From assembly GCF_025210435.1 (NCBI RefSeq), contig NZ_JAOART010000064.1, forward strand, positions 1-38,837: a DNA stretch of 38,837 bases, given 5' to 3'. Shown piece after piece: positions 15,048-23,585 of this stretch; the first letter of the stretch is position 1, and each line of letters opens with the position of its first letter. This DNA is from Anaeromicrobium sp. Its GTDB lineage: Bacteria; Bacillota; Clostridia; Peptostreptococcales; Thermotaleaceae. Made by a program: the position numbers and the translations under genes. Below the pieces are notes generated by a model, which saw only the letters and a list, made by a program, of their open reading frames with translations, was not told the DNA's origin and did no database searches.

Positions 15048-16598
15048 TTAAACGATTTTAGTTGTCCAGTCTTCTATATTCCATACATCTTCTACTATAT
15101 CCATGTAGAATTCAGGTTCATGGGAAACTAGTAAAACAGTTCCTTTAAAGGCCTGAATTGCTCTTTTTAATTCTTCCTTAGCATCCACATCTAAGTGGTT
15201 AGTAGGCTCATCTAGTACAAGGAAGTTAATATCCTTAAGCATTATTTTACAAAGCCTTACTTTAGCAGCTTCACCACCGCTTAGGACTTTCATTTGACTA
15301 GTAATATGATCATTTGTAAGACCACATTTAGCTAAGGCCTGTCTTACTTCAAAGTTTGACATACTAGGATAAGTATTCCAAATCTCATCTATGGCAGTAT
15401 TTGAATTATCCCTTGCAGATTCCTGTTCAAAATATCCTATTTCTAAATAGTCTCCTAAGTCCACTTTGCCATTAAAGGGTTTGATTTTTCCTATTAAAGT
15501 TTTAAGTAGGGTAGATTTTCCAAGACCATTAACACCTTTTAATGCAATCTTTTTACCACGGATTAATTGTACATTTAAAGGACTAGTTAGGGCTTCATCA
15601 TATCCTAGGACTAGATCATTGGCTTCAAATACAATTTTTGAAGGAACTCTAGCTTCATTAAATCTAAATTCAGGCTTTACCTTATCCCTTGGTCTTTCTA
15701 TTTTAACCATCTTATCTAATTTTTTCTGTCTACTTTTAGCCATGTTTGTAGTAGCTACTCTAGCCTTGTTTTTAGCTATGAAGGTTTCTAAACTTTTAAT
15801 TTCCTTTTGCTGTTTTTGGAAGGCCTGTTCTATTTGTCTTTTCTTTAAATTGTACATGTTCTGAAAGTCATCATAGTTACCCTTGTATCTAGTAATACTT
15901 CCGTTTTCCATGTGGTATATAACCGTTGATACGGAGTTTACAAAGGCAATATCATGGGATACTAGGATAAAACTATTTTCATAATTTTGTAGATAAGTCT
16001 TTAACCACTCAATATGATCCTCATCTAAATAGTTAGTAGGCTCATCTAGGATTAATATGGTAGGACTTTCTAATAATAACTTAGTAAGTAAAACCTTAGT
16101 TCTTTGGCCACCACTAAGTTGGGATACGTCCTTATCAAGGCCAATATCTCTAAGTCCTAATCCATTTGCAACCTCATCTATTTTAGAATCTATGGCATAA
16201 AATCCACTTAATTCTAAAGTATCCTGGATAGTAGAAGTCTCCTCCATAAGTTTTGTCATTTCTTCATCAGTAGCACTACCCATTTGGTCATACATTTCAA
16301 GCATATCCTTTTCTAGTTGAAACATACCATCAAAGGCAGTTCTTAGTACATCCCTTATGGATTTTCCCTTTTCAAGGACTGTGTGCTGATCTAAATATCC
16401 AACACTTACCTTATTTGCCCAACGAATAGTTCCTTCATCTGGCATTAATTTTTTAGTAATTATATTTAAGAATGTGGATTTTCCTTCTCCATTTGCACCT
16501 ACTAGGGTAATGTGTTCTCCCTTTTTTAATCTAAAGGACACATCTTCTAATATGACTCTTGAACCAAATCCGTGATTTACATTTTCTACTAGTAACAT
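15048..16598 (-). CDS. ABC-F family ATPase (two ABC domains)
   Basis: A 516-residue soluble protein with two nucleotide-binding domains and no membrane helices. ABC-F proteins bind the ribosomal E site and act in translation or antibiotic protection. Domain 1 has Walker A GANGEGKST (about 34-42), signature LSGGQRTK and Walker B ILILDEPTNYLD. The charged linker (about 240-310: LKKRQIEQAFQKQQKEIKSLE...) is the P-site-tRNA interaction motif. Domain 2 has GVNGLGKST, LSGGEAAK and LVLDEPTNHLD. The length fits the YkpA/YbiT-like housekeeping group rather than a known resistance class, but I cannot assign the subclass firmly. GAGGTG lies 6 bases before ATG. Confidence 0.92.
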   Translation of the reverse strand: MLLVENVNHGFGSRVILEDVSFRLKKGEHITLVGANGEGKSTFLNIITKKLMPDEGTIRWANKVSVGYLDQHTVLEKGKSIRDVLRTAFDGMFQLEKDMLEMYDQMGSATDEEMTKLMEETSTIQDTLELSGFYAIDSKIDEVANGLGLRDIGLDKDVSQLSGGQRTKVLLTKLLLESPTILILDEPTNYLDEDHIEWLKTYLQNYENSFILVSHDIAFVNSVSTVIYHMENGSITRYKGNYDDFQNMYNLKKRQIEQAFQKQQKEIKSLETFIAKNKARVATTNMAKSRQKKLDKMVKIERPRDKVKPEFRFNEARVPSKIVFEANDLVLGYDEALTSPLNVQLIRGKKIALKGVNGLGKSTLLKTLIGKIKPFNGKVDLGDYLEIGYFEQESARDNSNTAIDEIWNTYPSMSNFEVRQALAKCGLTNDHITSQMKVLSGGEAAKVRLCKIMLKDINFLVLDEPTNHLDVDAKEELKRAIQAFKGTVLLVSHEPEFYMDIVEDVWNIEDWTTKIV

Positions 16599-16683
16599 TT
16601 AAACACCTCATTATATATAGTCCATATAATTTTATAAAAAATCTTGTATAATTTCAAATGGAAAATAGAGAAACTTTTATTTA

Positions 16684-16924
16684 ATAGATTTATTATGTAT
16701 AAACCAGCTTCATGTGTGCCTATTTCAGAAAAATATATTGAAAATTTTTTCCATTGAAGTCCTTGTCACAAGCTAAAGGGTGAATCTTCGTAAGATAGGT
16801 TCATGAGTCATGTTAGAGTATCATAGGATGTTGTGACGTTCCTCAATTCCAAAAATTTTCAATATATTTTCCCTTATAGGCAAATAACCAGTGAAATGAC
16901 TAATTTATTTTCTGAATATGCCTA
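16684..16924 (+). repeat. Chimeric repeat: family A copy A3 joined to a family B end
   Basis: Left end ATAGATTTAT and a normal A body run to CCCTTATAGGCA (16869-16880). The A right end is then missing and is replaced by AATAACCAGTGAAATGAC...AATATGCCTAA (16882-16924), the terminal 43 bases of family B in B3 orientation. The A part has compensated arms: GAAAATTTTTTCC pairs with CCAAAAATTTTC, and the inner helix is ATTG/CAAT instead of ACCC/GGGT. Confidence 0.85.
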
Positions 16925-16927
16925 ATA

Positions 16928-16936
16928 TGATATAAT
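16928..16936 (+). promoter_or_regulatory. Extended -10 promoter of the IclR gene
   Basis: TGATATAAT (TG-n-TATAAT) lies four bases after the chimeric repeat. The -35 position (about 16908-16913) would fall inside the B-derived end and is weak, so the repeat may contribute to this promoter. Confidence 0.5.
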
Positions 16937-16965
16937 CTAATCTATCAGTGAAAGTAGGTGGCAAA

Positions 16966-17745
16966 ATGGCTGAAGAAAGTTCAGTTAATCAAAGTTTAAA
17001 TAAAGCATTAGATATCCTAAATTATTTTGATGAAAAAAATCCAAGTAGGGGACTTAGCCAGTTAGCAAAGGTATCTGGTTATCCTAAGGCTACTGTATAT
17101 AGAATTTTAAATACTTTTGAAAAAAATGGTTTTTTAAGAAAAGTCCATATAGATGGAAAGGCAAATCAGTATGAATTAGGAATAAGGTTTTTAGAACTAG
17201 GTTCTATTGTTTCTGAAAATCTAGAAATAGTAGACGTGGCTAGACCCTTTATGAAAGAATTAAGGGATAATATAAATGAGGATGTACAAATGGTAATGAG
17301 AGAAGAAAATCATGTATACTATGTGGAAAAATTCATGTGTTCTCATCCTGTAAGACTTTTTACTAAAAAGGGAAGAAAAGCAGGCTTTACTGCTGGGGCT
17401 TGTCCAAGGGCCATACTGTCATTTTTAGATGATCATGAGATAAATATTTTATTAGGTGAAGAAGAGTTTATAAAATATACAGAAGGCACTATTGTGGAAA
17501 AGGAAAAACTGTGGCATATGATAAGGGAAAGTAGAGAGGTAGGATACACTATAAGTTATGGGGAAATGGAGGCACATACTATAGGAATAGGGGTTCCCAT
17601 ATACGATTATAAAGAAAATGTAGTGGGAGCCATATCTATAGCAGGTCCTGATCAAAGGTTTACAAAGGACAAGTTACCCTATTTAATAGAAAAAACTTTA
17701 AATACGGCTAATAGTATATCTAGGGCCCTAGGTTATAGAGGCTAG
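16966..17745 (+). CDS. IclR family transcriptional regulator
   Basis: A 259-residue regulator. The N-terminal winged helix reads SLNKALDILNYFDEKNPSRGLSQLAKVSGYPKATVYRILNTFEKNGFL. A C-terminal effector domain (about 80-255) follows, with the family segments DVARPFMKELR, GACPRAILSFL, GYTISYGEMEAHTIGIGVPIYD and VVGAISIAGP. IclR proteins bind small acids or sugars and usually control neighbouring catabolic genes; none is adjacent here. The ATG at 16966 is chosen because TAGGTGG precedes it by 4 bases; a GTG at 16948 has no ribosome site. It has its own extended -10 promoter. Confidence 0.92.
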   Translation: MAEESSVNQSLNKALDILNYFDEKNPSRGLSQLAKVSGYPKATVYRILNTFEKNGFLRKVHIDGKANQYELGIRFLELGSIVSENLEIVDVARPFMKELRDNINEDVQMVMREENHVYYVEKFMCSHPVRLFTKKGRKAGFTAGACPRAILSFLDDHEINILLGEEEFIKYTEGTIVEKEKLWHMIRESREVGYTISYGEMEAHTIGIGVPIYDYKENVVGAISIAGPDQRFTKDKLPYLIEKTLNTANSISRALGYRG

Positions 17746-17765
17746 ACTTTAAGAGTCTAGCTTTT
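17741..17765 (+). terminator. Intrinsic terminator overlapping the iclR stop codon
   Basis: GCTAGACT pairs with AGTCTAGC, followed by TTTT. The stem contains the TAG stop. Repeat B3 starts at the next base. Confidence 0.85.
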
Positions 17766-17925
17766 AAGTCATATGAAAGAAATATATTAGTCAGTTCTCT
17801 GAAGGATTTGGATTATTTTCAAGGCATGGTGAGCGAGCATATTAAACATATGTAAGGGATCCATAACGAAGAAAATAATTCAAATAACCAGTGAAATAAC
17901 TAATTTATTTTTTGAATATGCCTAA
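17766..17925 (-). repeat. Family B hairpin repeat, copy B3 (reverse orientation)
   Basis: Reverse complement of B1 and B2, with end AATATGCCTAA at 17915-17925 and a decayed opposite end (TAAGTCATATG). The apex CATATTAAACATATG is kept. Like B2 it touches the 3' side of a terminator. Confidence 0.85.
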
Positions 17926-18018
17926 TGTGCCTAAAAAATAAAGTCAGAATTTTTGTAACAAGATACAATCCCATGGAATATTATATAGTATGAGATCAGT
18001 GTAGGGGATTGGTGATAG

Positions 18019-18315
18019 ATGATTAGTGATATAAAAATAAAGGTAGATGCCTATGAGGTTGTAATTGGTGAATACAGGGAAGAAATGGAAAAACTAATTA
18101 AAAAACTTTCTGAGATAAAGAAAGAATACTATATACTAGAGGTTAGAAAAAAGATAGAAGAATGTATAAGTGGGAGTGAAAAGATAGAAAGAATATCTGA
18201 GGAATATAGATATAAAAGGGATGAAGTATATAAATTACATAATCACATTAATGAACTTGGAAAAGTTATTATATATATTGAGAAGGAATTAAAAGGTATA
18301 CAGAAATTTGTATAA
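18019..18315 (+). CDS. Small hypothetical coiled-coil protein
   Basis: 98 residues, very rich in Glu, Lys and Ile with heptad-like spacing (YREEMEKLIKKLSEIKKEYYILEVRKKIEE), which predicts a helical coiled coil. No known family was recognised. AGGGGA lies 10 bases before the ATG, with a second GGTGAT too close to be used. The stop codon lies in TGTATAAAG, the first bases of a family A fragment, so an insertion may have cut the original C-terminus. It could be a real short gene or the remnant of a longer one. Confidence 0.5.
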   Translation: MISDIKIKVDAYEVVIGEYREEMEKLIKKLSEIKKEYYILEVRKKIEECISGSEKIERISEEYRYKRDEVYKLHNHINELGKVIIYIEKELKGIQKFV

Positions 18316-18341
18316 AGAAAGCTTAGTATTACGAAATCTAT
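18311..18341 (+). repeat. Family A fragment (right end only)
   Basis: TATAAAGAAAGCTTAGTATTACGAAATCTA matches the last roughly 30 bases of family A copies and abuts A4 with a shared TATA junction. It looks like the scar of a tandem pair. Confidence 0.75.
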
Positions 18342-18574
18342 ATAGATTTCTGGTGTATAAACTTGCTTTATGCGGGCCTATTTCAGGAAACCATTGAAAA
18401 TCTTTTCCACCCAAGTCCTTGTCACAAGCGAAAGTGTGAATCTTCGTATATAGGTTCATGAGTCATGTTCAAGGAGCATAGGATGTTGTGACGTTCCAGG
18501 GTTCCAAAGATTTTCAATGGTTTCCCTTATAGGCAAGTTACTGTATAGAGAAAGCTTAGTGTCACGAAATCTAT
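18342..18574 (+). repeat. Family A repeat, copy A4
   Basis: A 233 bp full copy with ends ATAGATTTC and GAAATCTAT. The long arm reads AAACCATTG on the left and CAATGGTTT on the right, a compensated variant. The inner helix is ACCC/GGGT. It lies upstream of the chemoreceptor gene. Confidence 0.9.
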
Positions 18575-18740
18575 AAGCGTAGGCGGTACAGAAATAGTGC
18601 ATAGATTTACTGCATACAAATTTAGACAAAAATATTAAAAATAAGACAATTTTCTATGGATATAATTAAGGAAATGTGGTAAAATGATAGAGTCTTTAGG
18701 GTAGACAGATCTAGAACAAAATATAGTAATTATATGAATG

Positions 18741-18772
18741 GGATGCTAAATGTTGGCATCTCTATTTTTTTT
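18741..18772 (+). terminator. Terminator-like hairpin in the leader of the chemoreceptor gene
   Basis: GGATGCTAA and TTGGCATCT pair around a three-base loop, followed by CTA and eight T. No gene ends upstream within 400 bases except the coiled-coil gene beyond repeat A4. It could end a small RNA or act as an attenuator in a leader that starts near TATAAT at about 18659. No known riboswitch was recognised upstream of it. The rest of the gap 18575-18878 is AT-rich with no gene seen. Confidence 0.6.
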
Positions 18773-18878
18773 GTAAAAATATGCGATTATTTTTCATCGA
18801 TTTAAGATGTAATAATAATACATAAAATTGAATATATGGTAAAATAAGTATGGATATGTGTTTAAAGGGGGGGAAATA

Positions 18879-20951
18879 ATGAACAATTTTAAGATGAAAA
18901 ACAAATTATTAACCATGTTTATGGTGACAGGAGTAATACCAATTCTTTTATTATCTGGATTCTTTTATTATGAAATAGAAGGACATTTGACAAAAGAAAT
19001 TTATGCTAAGAACAACATCTTTTTAGAGCTTACAAAGGAAGAATTAAATAGGTATTTTTCTGAAAGAAAGGGAGATGGAAGAACTTTAGCTAAAAACCAG
19101 TCCATAGAAGAACTTCTAAATATCTATTATGAAGAGGGTTCCTATTCAGAATCATTTTTAACTCAAAAGGTAAGAACTGCAGAATTTCTAAAAACAGTAG
19201 TAAAGGAATATAATTATACGGATATATTTATAACGAATGAAAAGGGTGTAGGTATATTTTCAGTAAATAATAAAAATTTAAAGGGTGCTCAGTTATATAG
19301 AAGAAATTACATAAAGAAATGTTTAGGTGGGAAACAAATCTGGTCTGACCTGTTTTTTTCAGATGTTACAGCAGAGAATATTATGACCCTGTCTACACCT
19401 ATATATTATGAGAATACGGCTGACTTAATTGGTACAGTAAATATTATTATAAATCAAGATAGATTAAATGAAATTGTCCATGGGGGAATAGAGAAAATAG
19501 GTAAAAGTGGAGATTCGTATTTAGTTAACGAGGAAGGTTTGCTTTTTAGTGAGACAAAACAGAACAAATATAAGGAAAATGCAGCTCTTAAGGAAAGTAT
19601 TAATACAAGGGCCATCCAATTATTGTCAAAGGAAATAAAGGCTAATAATAAGGAATATACTCATATGGATAGATATAATGATTATCTAAATAAACCTGTA
19701 TTTGGTAGCTTAGGAGTCATAACCTTAGGAGATAAACCAATGGGCCTAGTAATTGAAGTAGGTGAAGAAGAGGCCTTTGCTCAATTAAAAAATATAAAAA
19801 AGTTAATAGGAATAGTTAATCCCATATTATTGGCAGTAGGAGTAATTTTAGCCTTATTTATGGCTAACTTAATACAAAAACCAATAGTAGAAATAGCTAA
19901 AAAAGCTAAAACAGTAGCTGATTTAGATCTTAGGGAAAATATAGATAAGAAACTTATAAAAAGAAAAGATGAGGTAGGTATAATAGGAGAATCAGTTCAA
20001 TCTATAATAATTAATTTAAGATCCTTTTTAAATCAAGTGGGAGAAACATCAAATCAAGTGGCTGAATCTTCACAAGAACTATCAGCTACAGCAAGGCAGG
20101 TAAACTTAGTTTCAGAGGAAGTGGCAAGAACTATAGAAGAGATAGCCTTAAGTGCAAACAATCAAGCAAAGGATACTCAAATTGGAACAGAAAATGCTTT
20201 AGATTTAGGAACTATTATAGAAAAAAATCAAGAATACCTAGAACAATTAAATAAAAGTTCTAATATTATAGATAGAAATGTTAAGGAAGGACTAGATGTG
20301 GTATATGAATTAGTACAAAAGACTAATACTACAAAAAAGGCAACAGAGGAAATATATAGTACTAGCTTAGAGGCTGATAACAGTTCTGCGGCAATAGGTT
20401 CTGCCAGTGCCCTTATAGCTCAAATAGCAGAGAAAACCAATCTACTTGCTTTAAATGCAGCCATAGAGGCAGCACGGGCTGGTGAGCATGGCAGGGGATT
20501 TTCCGTGGTGGCAGAAGAAATTAGAAAATTAGCAGAACAGTCTACCAAATCTACTAAGGAAATAGATAATATAGTAACGGAACTAATCAATAATTCTAAA
20601 AAGACAGTAAAGTCAGTAGAAACGGTTAAGGAAATAATAGGGAGTCAAGAAGAAAGTGTTAAAAACATAGAATCTAAATATGGTGAAATTTCAGCAAGTG
20701 TAGAAGTATCTCTAGGGGTAATAGGAAGACTTAATGAGTCAGGAGAGACCTTGGAGAAGGGAAAAAATAATATACTAAATATAATGGAAAACCTATCAGC
20801 CCTAGCAGAAGAAAATGCAGCGTCAACAGAAGAAACATCCGCATCAACGGAAGAACAAAGGGCATCTGTTGAGGGAATGGCAAGTTCTAGCGAAGCCTTA
20901 TCAGATCTTGCACAGGAATTACAAAAGGTCATAAGTAAATTTAAAATATAG
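18879..20951 (+). CDS. Methyl-accepting chemotaxis protein (dCache-like sensor)
   Basis: A 690-residue transmembrane chemoreceptor. Membrane segment 1 is at about 10-30. An extracellular Cache-type sensor follows (about 35-300; [16 protein letters not shown] and a second [16 protein letters not shown] repeat). Membrane segment 2 is at about 308-331. A HAMP domain (about 332-385) precedes the cytoplasmic signalling helices, whose hairpin tip reads [37 protein letters not shown] (about 518-555). The C-terminal [16 protein letters not shown] stretch is a typical methylation helix. It relays to CheA through CheW. The ligand is unknown. The ATG at 18879 follows AAAGGGGGG; the upstream in-frame ATG at 18858 lies before that site. 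Confidence 0.94.
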   Translation: MNNFKMKNKLLTMFMVTGVIPILLLSGFFYYEIEGHLTKEIYAKNNIFLELTKEELNRYFSERKGDGRTLAKNQSIEELLNIYYEEGSYSESFLTQKVRTAEFLKTVVKEYNYTDIFITNEKGVGIFSVNNKNLKGAQLYRRNYIKKCLGGKQIWSDLFFSDVTAENIMTLSTPIYYENTADLIGTVNIIINQDRLNEIVHGGIEKIGKSGDSYLVNEEGLLFSETKQNKYKENAALKESINTRAIQLLSKEIKANNKEYTHMDRYNDYLNKPVFGSLGVITLGDKPMGLVIEVGEEEAFAQLKNIKKLIGIVNPILLAVGVILALFMANLIQKPIVEIAKKAKTVADLDLRENIDKKLIKRKDEVGIIGESVQSIIINLRSFLNQVGETSNQVAESSQELSATARQVNLVSEEVARTIEEIALSANNQAKDTQIGTENALDLGTIIEKNQEYLEQLNKSSNIIDRNVKEGLDVVYELVQKTNTTKKATEEIYSTSLEADNSSAAIGSASALIAQIAEKTNLLALNAAIEAARAGEHGRGFSVVAEEIRKLAEQSTKSTKEIDNIVTELINNSKKTVKSVETVKEIIGSQEESVKNIESKYGEISASVEVSLGVIGRLNESGETLEKGKNNILNIMENLSALAEENAASTEETSASTEEQRASVEGMASSSEALSDLAQELQKVISKFKI

Positions 20952-21018
20952 ACAAGAAGGCCTCTATAAATGGCCTAGAAATTGGGAAGTTATTATGATA
21001 ATATAAAGATGCCAAAAT

Positions 21019-21125
21019 AAAAACACAGTTCTGGTTGGTAGTCCAGACCTATACTTATGTGTAGCAGTAACCTGCCCCCTTTGGGTTGTCCATTTCTGGT
21101 AATTGAATATTTCAAAGGGGATGAC
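21019..21125 (+). ncRNA. yjdF riboswitch (azaaromatic-binding leader RNA)
   Basis: The leader directly precedes a yjdF gene and folds into visible helices: ACACA (21023-21027) with TGTGT (21058-21062), enclosing TCTGG with CCAGA. CCCCTTTG (21076-21083) is exactly complementary to CAAAGGGG (21113-21120), which contains the ribosome site of yjdF. This gives an obvious route for translational control. The yjdF class is known to bind azaaromatic compounds. The call rests on context and fold, as I cannot run a covariance model. Confidence 0.78.
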
Positions 21126-21128
21126 ATT

Positions 21129-21554
21129 ATGAATATGGTAAAATCAAGGTTTAATGTGATGTTTGAAAAGGGTTTTTGGGTTGCATATTTAGAGGTGTTT
21201 CACAAGGATGAATACCAAGTAGGCAGGTATGTGTTTGGACCAGAGCCTACAGAACCGGAAGTCTTTGAGTTTATAGTTAACAATGATTATTCTAGAGTAA
21301 GATTGTCTAGGGCCTTTAAAGAAAAATCAAAGAAGGAACCACAAAGGATAAATCCAAAGAGAAGACAAAGGGAAGTGGCAAAGGAACGGAATAAAAAAAG
21401 CCCATGTACAAAGGCACAGGAGGCCTTGAAAGTCCATATGGAAGAATGGAAAAGAGTTAGTAATAAAAAGAAAAAAGAGGAGAGACATAAGGAAAAAGAA
21501 GAAAGATATTTAAAGAAGCAATTAAAGAAAAAAGAGAAGAAAAAAGGACATTAG
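21129..21554 (+). CDS. yjdF: YjdF family protein (DUF2992), riboswitch-controlled
   Basis: A 141-residue YjdF homologue. The N-terminal half, VMFEKGFWVAYLEVFHKDEYQVGRYVFGPEPTEPEVFEFI, is the DUF2992 core. The C-terminal half is a highly basic, helical tail (KRRQREVAKERNKK...KEKEERYLKKQLKKKEKKKGH), typical of the family and suited to nucleic-acid contact. It is thought to take part in a response to toxic aromatic compounds, but its biochemical role is unknown. The ATG at 21129 follows AAAGGGG, which lies in the riboswitch expression platform. A start further upstream at 21057 would lie inside the riboswitch. A small membrane gene follows after 19 bases. Confidence 0.88.
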   Translation: MNMVKSRFNVMFEKGFWVAYLEVFHKDEYQVGRYVFGPEPTEPEVFEFIVNNDYSRVRLSRAFKEKSKKEPQRINPKRRQREVAKERNKKSPCTKAQEALKVHMEEWKRVSNKKKKEERHKEKEERYLKKQLKKKEKKKGH

Positions 21555-21573
21555 GGAAGGCATATATGGAAAA

Positions 21574-21942
21574 ATGGATAGATTAAAATATATATTATTA
21601 ACTATTATAACAATAATATTAGGTTTATTATCTAGAAAATTTACTAATATATTTCCACTATATATTGGTGATATATTGTGGGCAACTATGGTCTATTTCA
21701 TATTAAGAAGTATCTTTATAAAGAATATATACAGAAATATAGTTCTATATACGTTAATATTTTCATATACTATAGAACTTTCTCAATTATATAAAAGTCC
21801 CTGGATAAATAAAATAAGAAGTATTAGATTATTTGGGCTAATATTGGGATATGGATTTTTATGGAGTGATCTTATATATTATGCTATAGGAGCCTGTATA
21901 GGATTTTTAGTAGATTATGCTTTTACAAATAGCACAAGCTAA
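21574..21942 (+). CDS. DUF2809 family membrane protein
   Basis: 122 residues with about four membrane segments (ILLTIITIILGLLSR, LYIGDILWATMVYFILRSIF, IVLYTLIFSYTIELSQL, DLIYYAIGACIGFLVDYAF). The GDILWATMVYF and FSYTIELSQLY motifs are DUF2809 hallmarks. The function is unknown. The start at ATG 21574 is best by homology, but the nearest ribosome site (GGGAAGG) is 13 bases away. It is probably co-transcribed with yjdF and ends in the terminator at 21931. Confidence 0.82.
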   Translation: MDRLKYILLTIITIILGLLSRKFTNIFPLYIGDILWATMVYFILRSIFIKNIYRNIVLYTLIFSYTIELSQLYKSPWINKIRSIRLFGLILGYGFLWSDLIYYAIGACIGFLVDYAFTNSTS

Positions 21943-21957
21943 GGGCTTGTGCTATTT
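21931..21957. terminator. Terminator overlapping the DUF2809 stop codon
   Basis: AGCACAAGC pairs with GCTTGTGCT, followed by ATTTT. The TAA stop lies in the loop. It separates convergent genes. Confidence 0.82.
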
Positions 21958-21970
21958 TAAGTATGAATAT

Positions 21971-22906
21971 TTATTTAGAAATTGAACAAGTAATAGATTT
22001 TCTATGATTTATCATGTATAAGATGAGTACATAAAATACCATAGAAATGGCAAATAACTCTTCAATTTTAAATATGTATTTCAAAATAGTAGTATTAACA
22101 TTTAAAGAAGTTAAATAACCTATAGATTTTTTCATAGCTATGGCACTTATTACAAAGGGAAATGTGAAGGCTGAATAACTTGGATAAAATCTAAGACTTA
22201 ATAGTTTAATAGAACGAATAAGGGCATAAAGGGTCATTAGTAGTGATAGACCTAAAAGGCCATAGACTAATGTTTCGTTCTTATGACTAAAAGAGCTCAA
22301 ATATCCTGCTAGACATAAACTTCCTGGAGCTGCCATGATTAAAACAGTAGGCATGGCAGGTTCCTTTGTAATTTTTAATTTTATAAGCCTATATATTACA
22401 ATGGGAAGTAGTATTATGTAACTTGTAAGGCCAAAATAAAATATTATCTTTCCAATATGTTGTAACTTATAAGGAACACAGGTAATACTTCCCACTACTA
22501 TACCCGCATATACTATGAAATAACTAGGAAAAACCTTAGTCATATTAAAATTTAATATATATTTTTTAGTAAAGTCTATGAGTAATAGTATATGTAGACC
22601 TAGACCTAAGGACCATATTAAAAAGGCCATAGTATAATGGAACTTTATAATATAGGTGGACAAAATCATTACGGCCATGGGGAGTGTTAGAAATACACTA
22701 TTAACTATGGGATTTTCTAATTCCTTACTAACTACCTTAGGTAATAGAATTATTTTGAATATTAATAAAAATAAAATACTAAAGCTAAAGAATCCACATA
22801 TATATTTAAAAATTAAGCCATAACTACTCACTAAATTACCACAGGCAGCTAGACCTAGCATTAAACCAGCTATGGGTAAGGGGATTGATTTTATATAATC
22901 CTTCAT
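21971..22906 (-). CDS. TDT family transporter (TehA/SLAC1-like)
   Basis: A 311-residue integral membrane protein with about ten segments. It begins with the family-like SIPLPIAGLMLGLAACGNL, and contains a later PSYFIVYAGIVVGSITCVP and a C-terminal FPFVISAIAMKKS. TDT members export or channel C4-dicarboxylates, sulfite or monovalent anions. The cargo is not evident. Of two near ATGs, 22906 is preferred because AAGGA is 9 bases upstream, while the one at 22915 touches AAGGA. The Shine-Dalgarno overlaps the stop region of the gene before, so the pair is an operon. Confidence 0.85.
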   Translation of the reverse strand: MKDYIKSIPLPIAGLMLGLAACGNLVSSYGLIFKYICGFFSFSILFLLIFKIILLPKVVSKELENPIVNSVFLTLPMAVMILSTYIIKFHYTMAFLIWSLGLGLHILLLIDFTKKYILNFNMTKVFPSYFIVYAGIVVGSITCVPYKLQHIGKIIFYFGLTSYIILLPIVIYRLIKLKITKEPAMPTVLIMAAPGSLCLAGYLSSFSHKNETLVYGLLGLSLLMTLYALIRSIKLLSLRFYPSYSAFTFPFVISAIAMKKSIGYLTSLNVNTTILKYIFKIEELFAISMVFYVLILYMINHRKSITCSISK

Positions 22907-22918
22907 ATTAATCATTCC

Positions 22919-23386
22919 TTAAAAATTAATACTTTCTAAATCTATTATGTTATTATCTATTAATTTTTCTGCAACCCATCGAGATACTAAACCAGTAATA
23001 GTAACACAGTGTTTTTTTCTTTCTGGACTGCCAAATTCAAAATTCCTAACTATGACTCTACAACAGGTACTTTTGTATTCTTTCTTTATAAAGTCATGAA
23101 GTTCTGCTGCTAATGGGAACATGGCATCATTCATAGGTTCACCATGATTTCTACCAAAGGCCATTCCTAGGGCCATTTGACCACCACTAACGGCACCACA
23201 TAAGCATCCTGCTTTTCCCATACCCACAGGGAATCCAGATGCCATTTTAGTTATACTTTCATGGAAAGGCCATCCAAGTAATTCATTTATAGTATGAACT
23301 ACAGATTCTGAACAAAAAAACTCTCCCTTTTGGAAATATCCTTCTGCCCTTTGTTGAACTTTGTCTAATAATTCTTGTTTTTCCAT
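22919..23386 (-). CDS. C_GCAxxG_C_C family redox protein
   Basis: 155 residues. Cysteines are spaced as in the family: FFCSESVVHTIN near 25, then MGKAGCLCGAVSGGQMALG near 57-73, STCCRVIV, and a late KKHCVTITG. Family members are small Cys-rich redox proteins often next to transporters or oxidoreductases and may carry an Fe-S cluster. It is the first gene of a two-gene operon with the TDT transporter and divergent from the MocR regulator. GGAGG lies 9 bases before ATG. Confidence 0.88.
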   Translation of the reverse strand: MEKQELLDKVQQRAEGYFQKGEFFCSESVVHTINELLGWPFHESITKMASGFPVGMGKAGCLCGAVSGGQMALGMAFGRNHGEPMNDAMFPLAAELHDFIKKEYKSTCCRVIVRNFEFGSPERKKHCVTITGLVSRWVAEKLIDNNIIDLESINF

Positions 23387-23507
23387 AAAATCTGCCTCCT
23401 AAAAAATGTTTTATTGAAAAAGTTTATAATTATACAAAAACTATAATAAATTCTTATAGTCGAAATTTGTATAATCATAGGGACTTAATCCTATAGGTAT
23501 ATTATAA

Positions 23508-23561
23508 TTGATATGGAATTACAGAATTTTATAAAAAAAGCAATCTGTATTAATACAGATT
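23508..23561 (+). promoter_or_regulatory. mocR promoter and perfect palindromic operator candidate
   Basis: TTGATA (23508-23513) and TATAAA (23530-23535) with a 16-base spacer are followed at once by a perfect 20-base palindrome, AATCTGTATTAATACAGATT (23542-23561). The position over the transcription start suggests autoregulation, perhaps also control of the divergent operon. Confidence 0.6.
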
Positions 23562-23585
23562 TCAAACCTATAAAAGAGGGATATT

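Noticed and set aside
21057-21128. Longer YjdF start at ATG 21057
   Set aside because: It lies within the riboswitch, and the added residues do not match the family.
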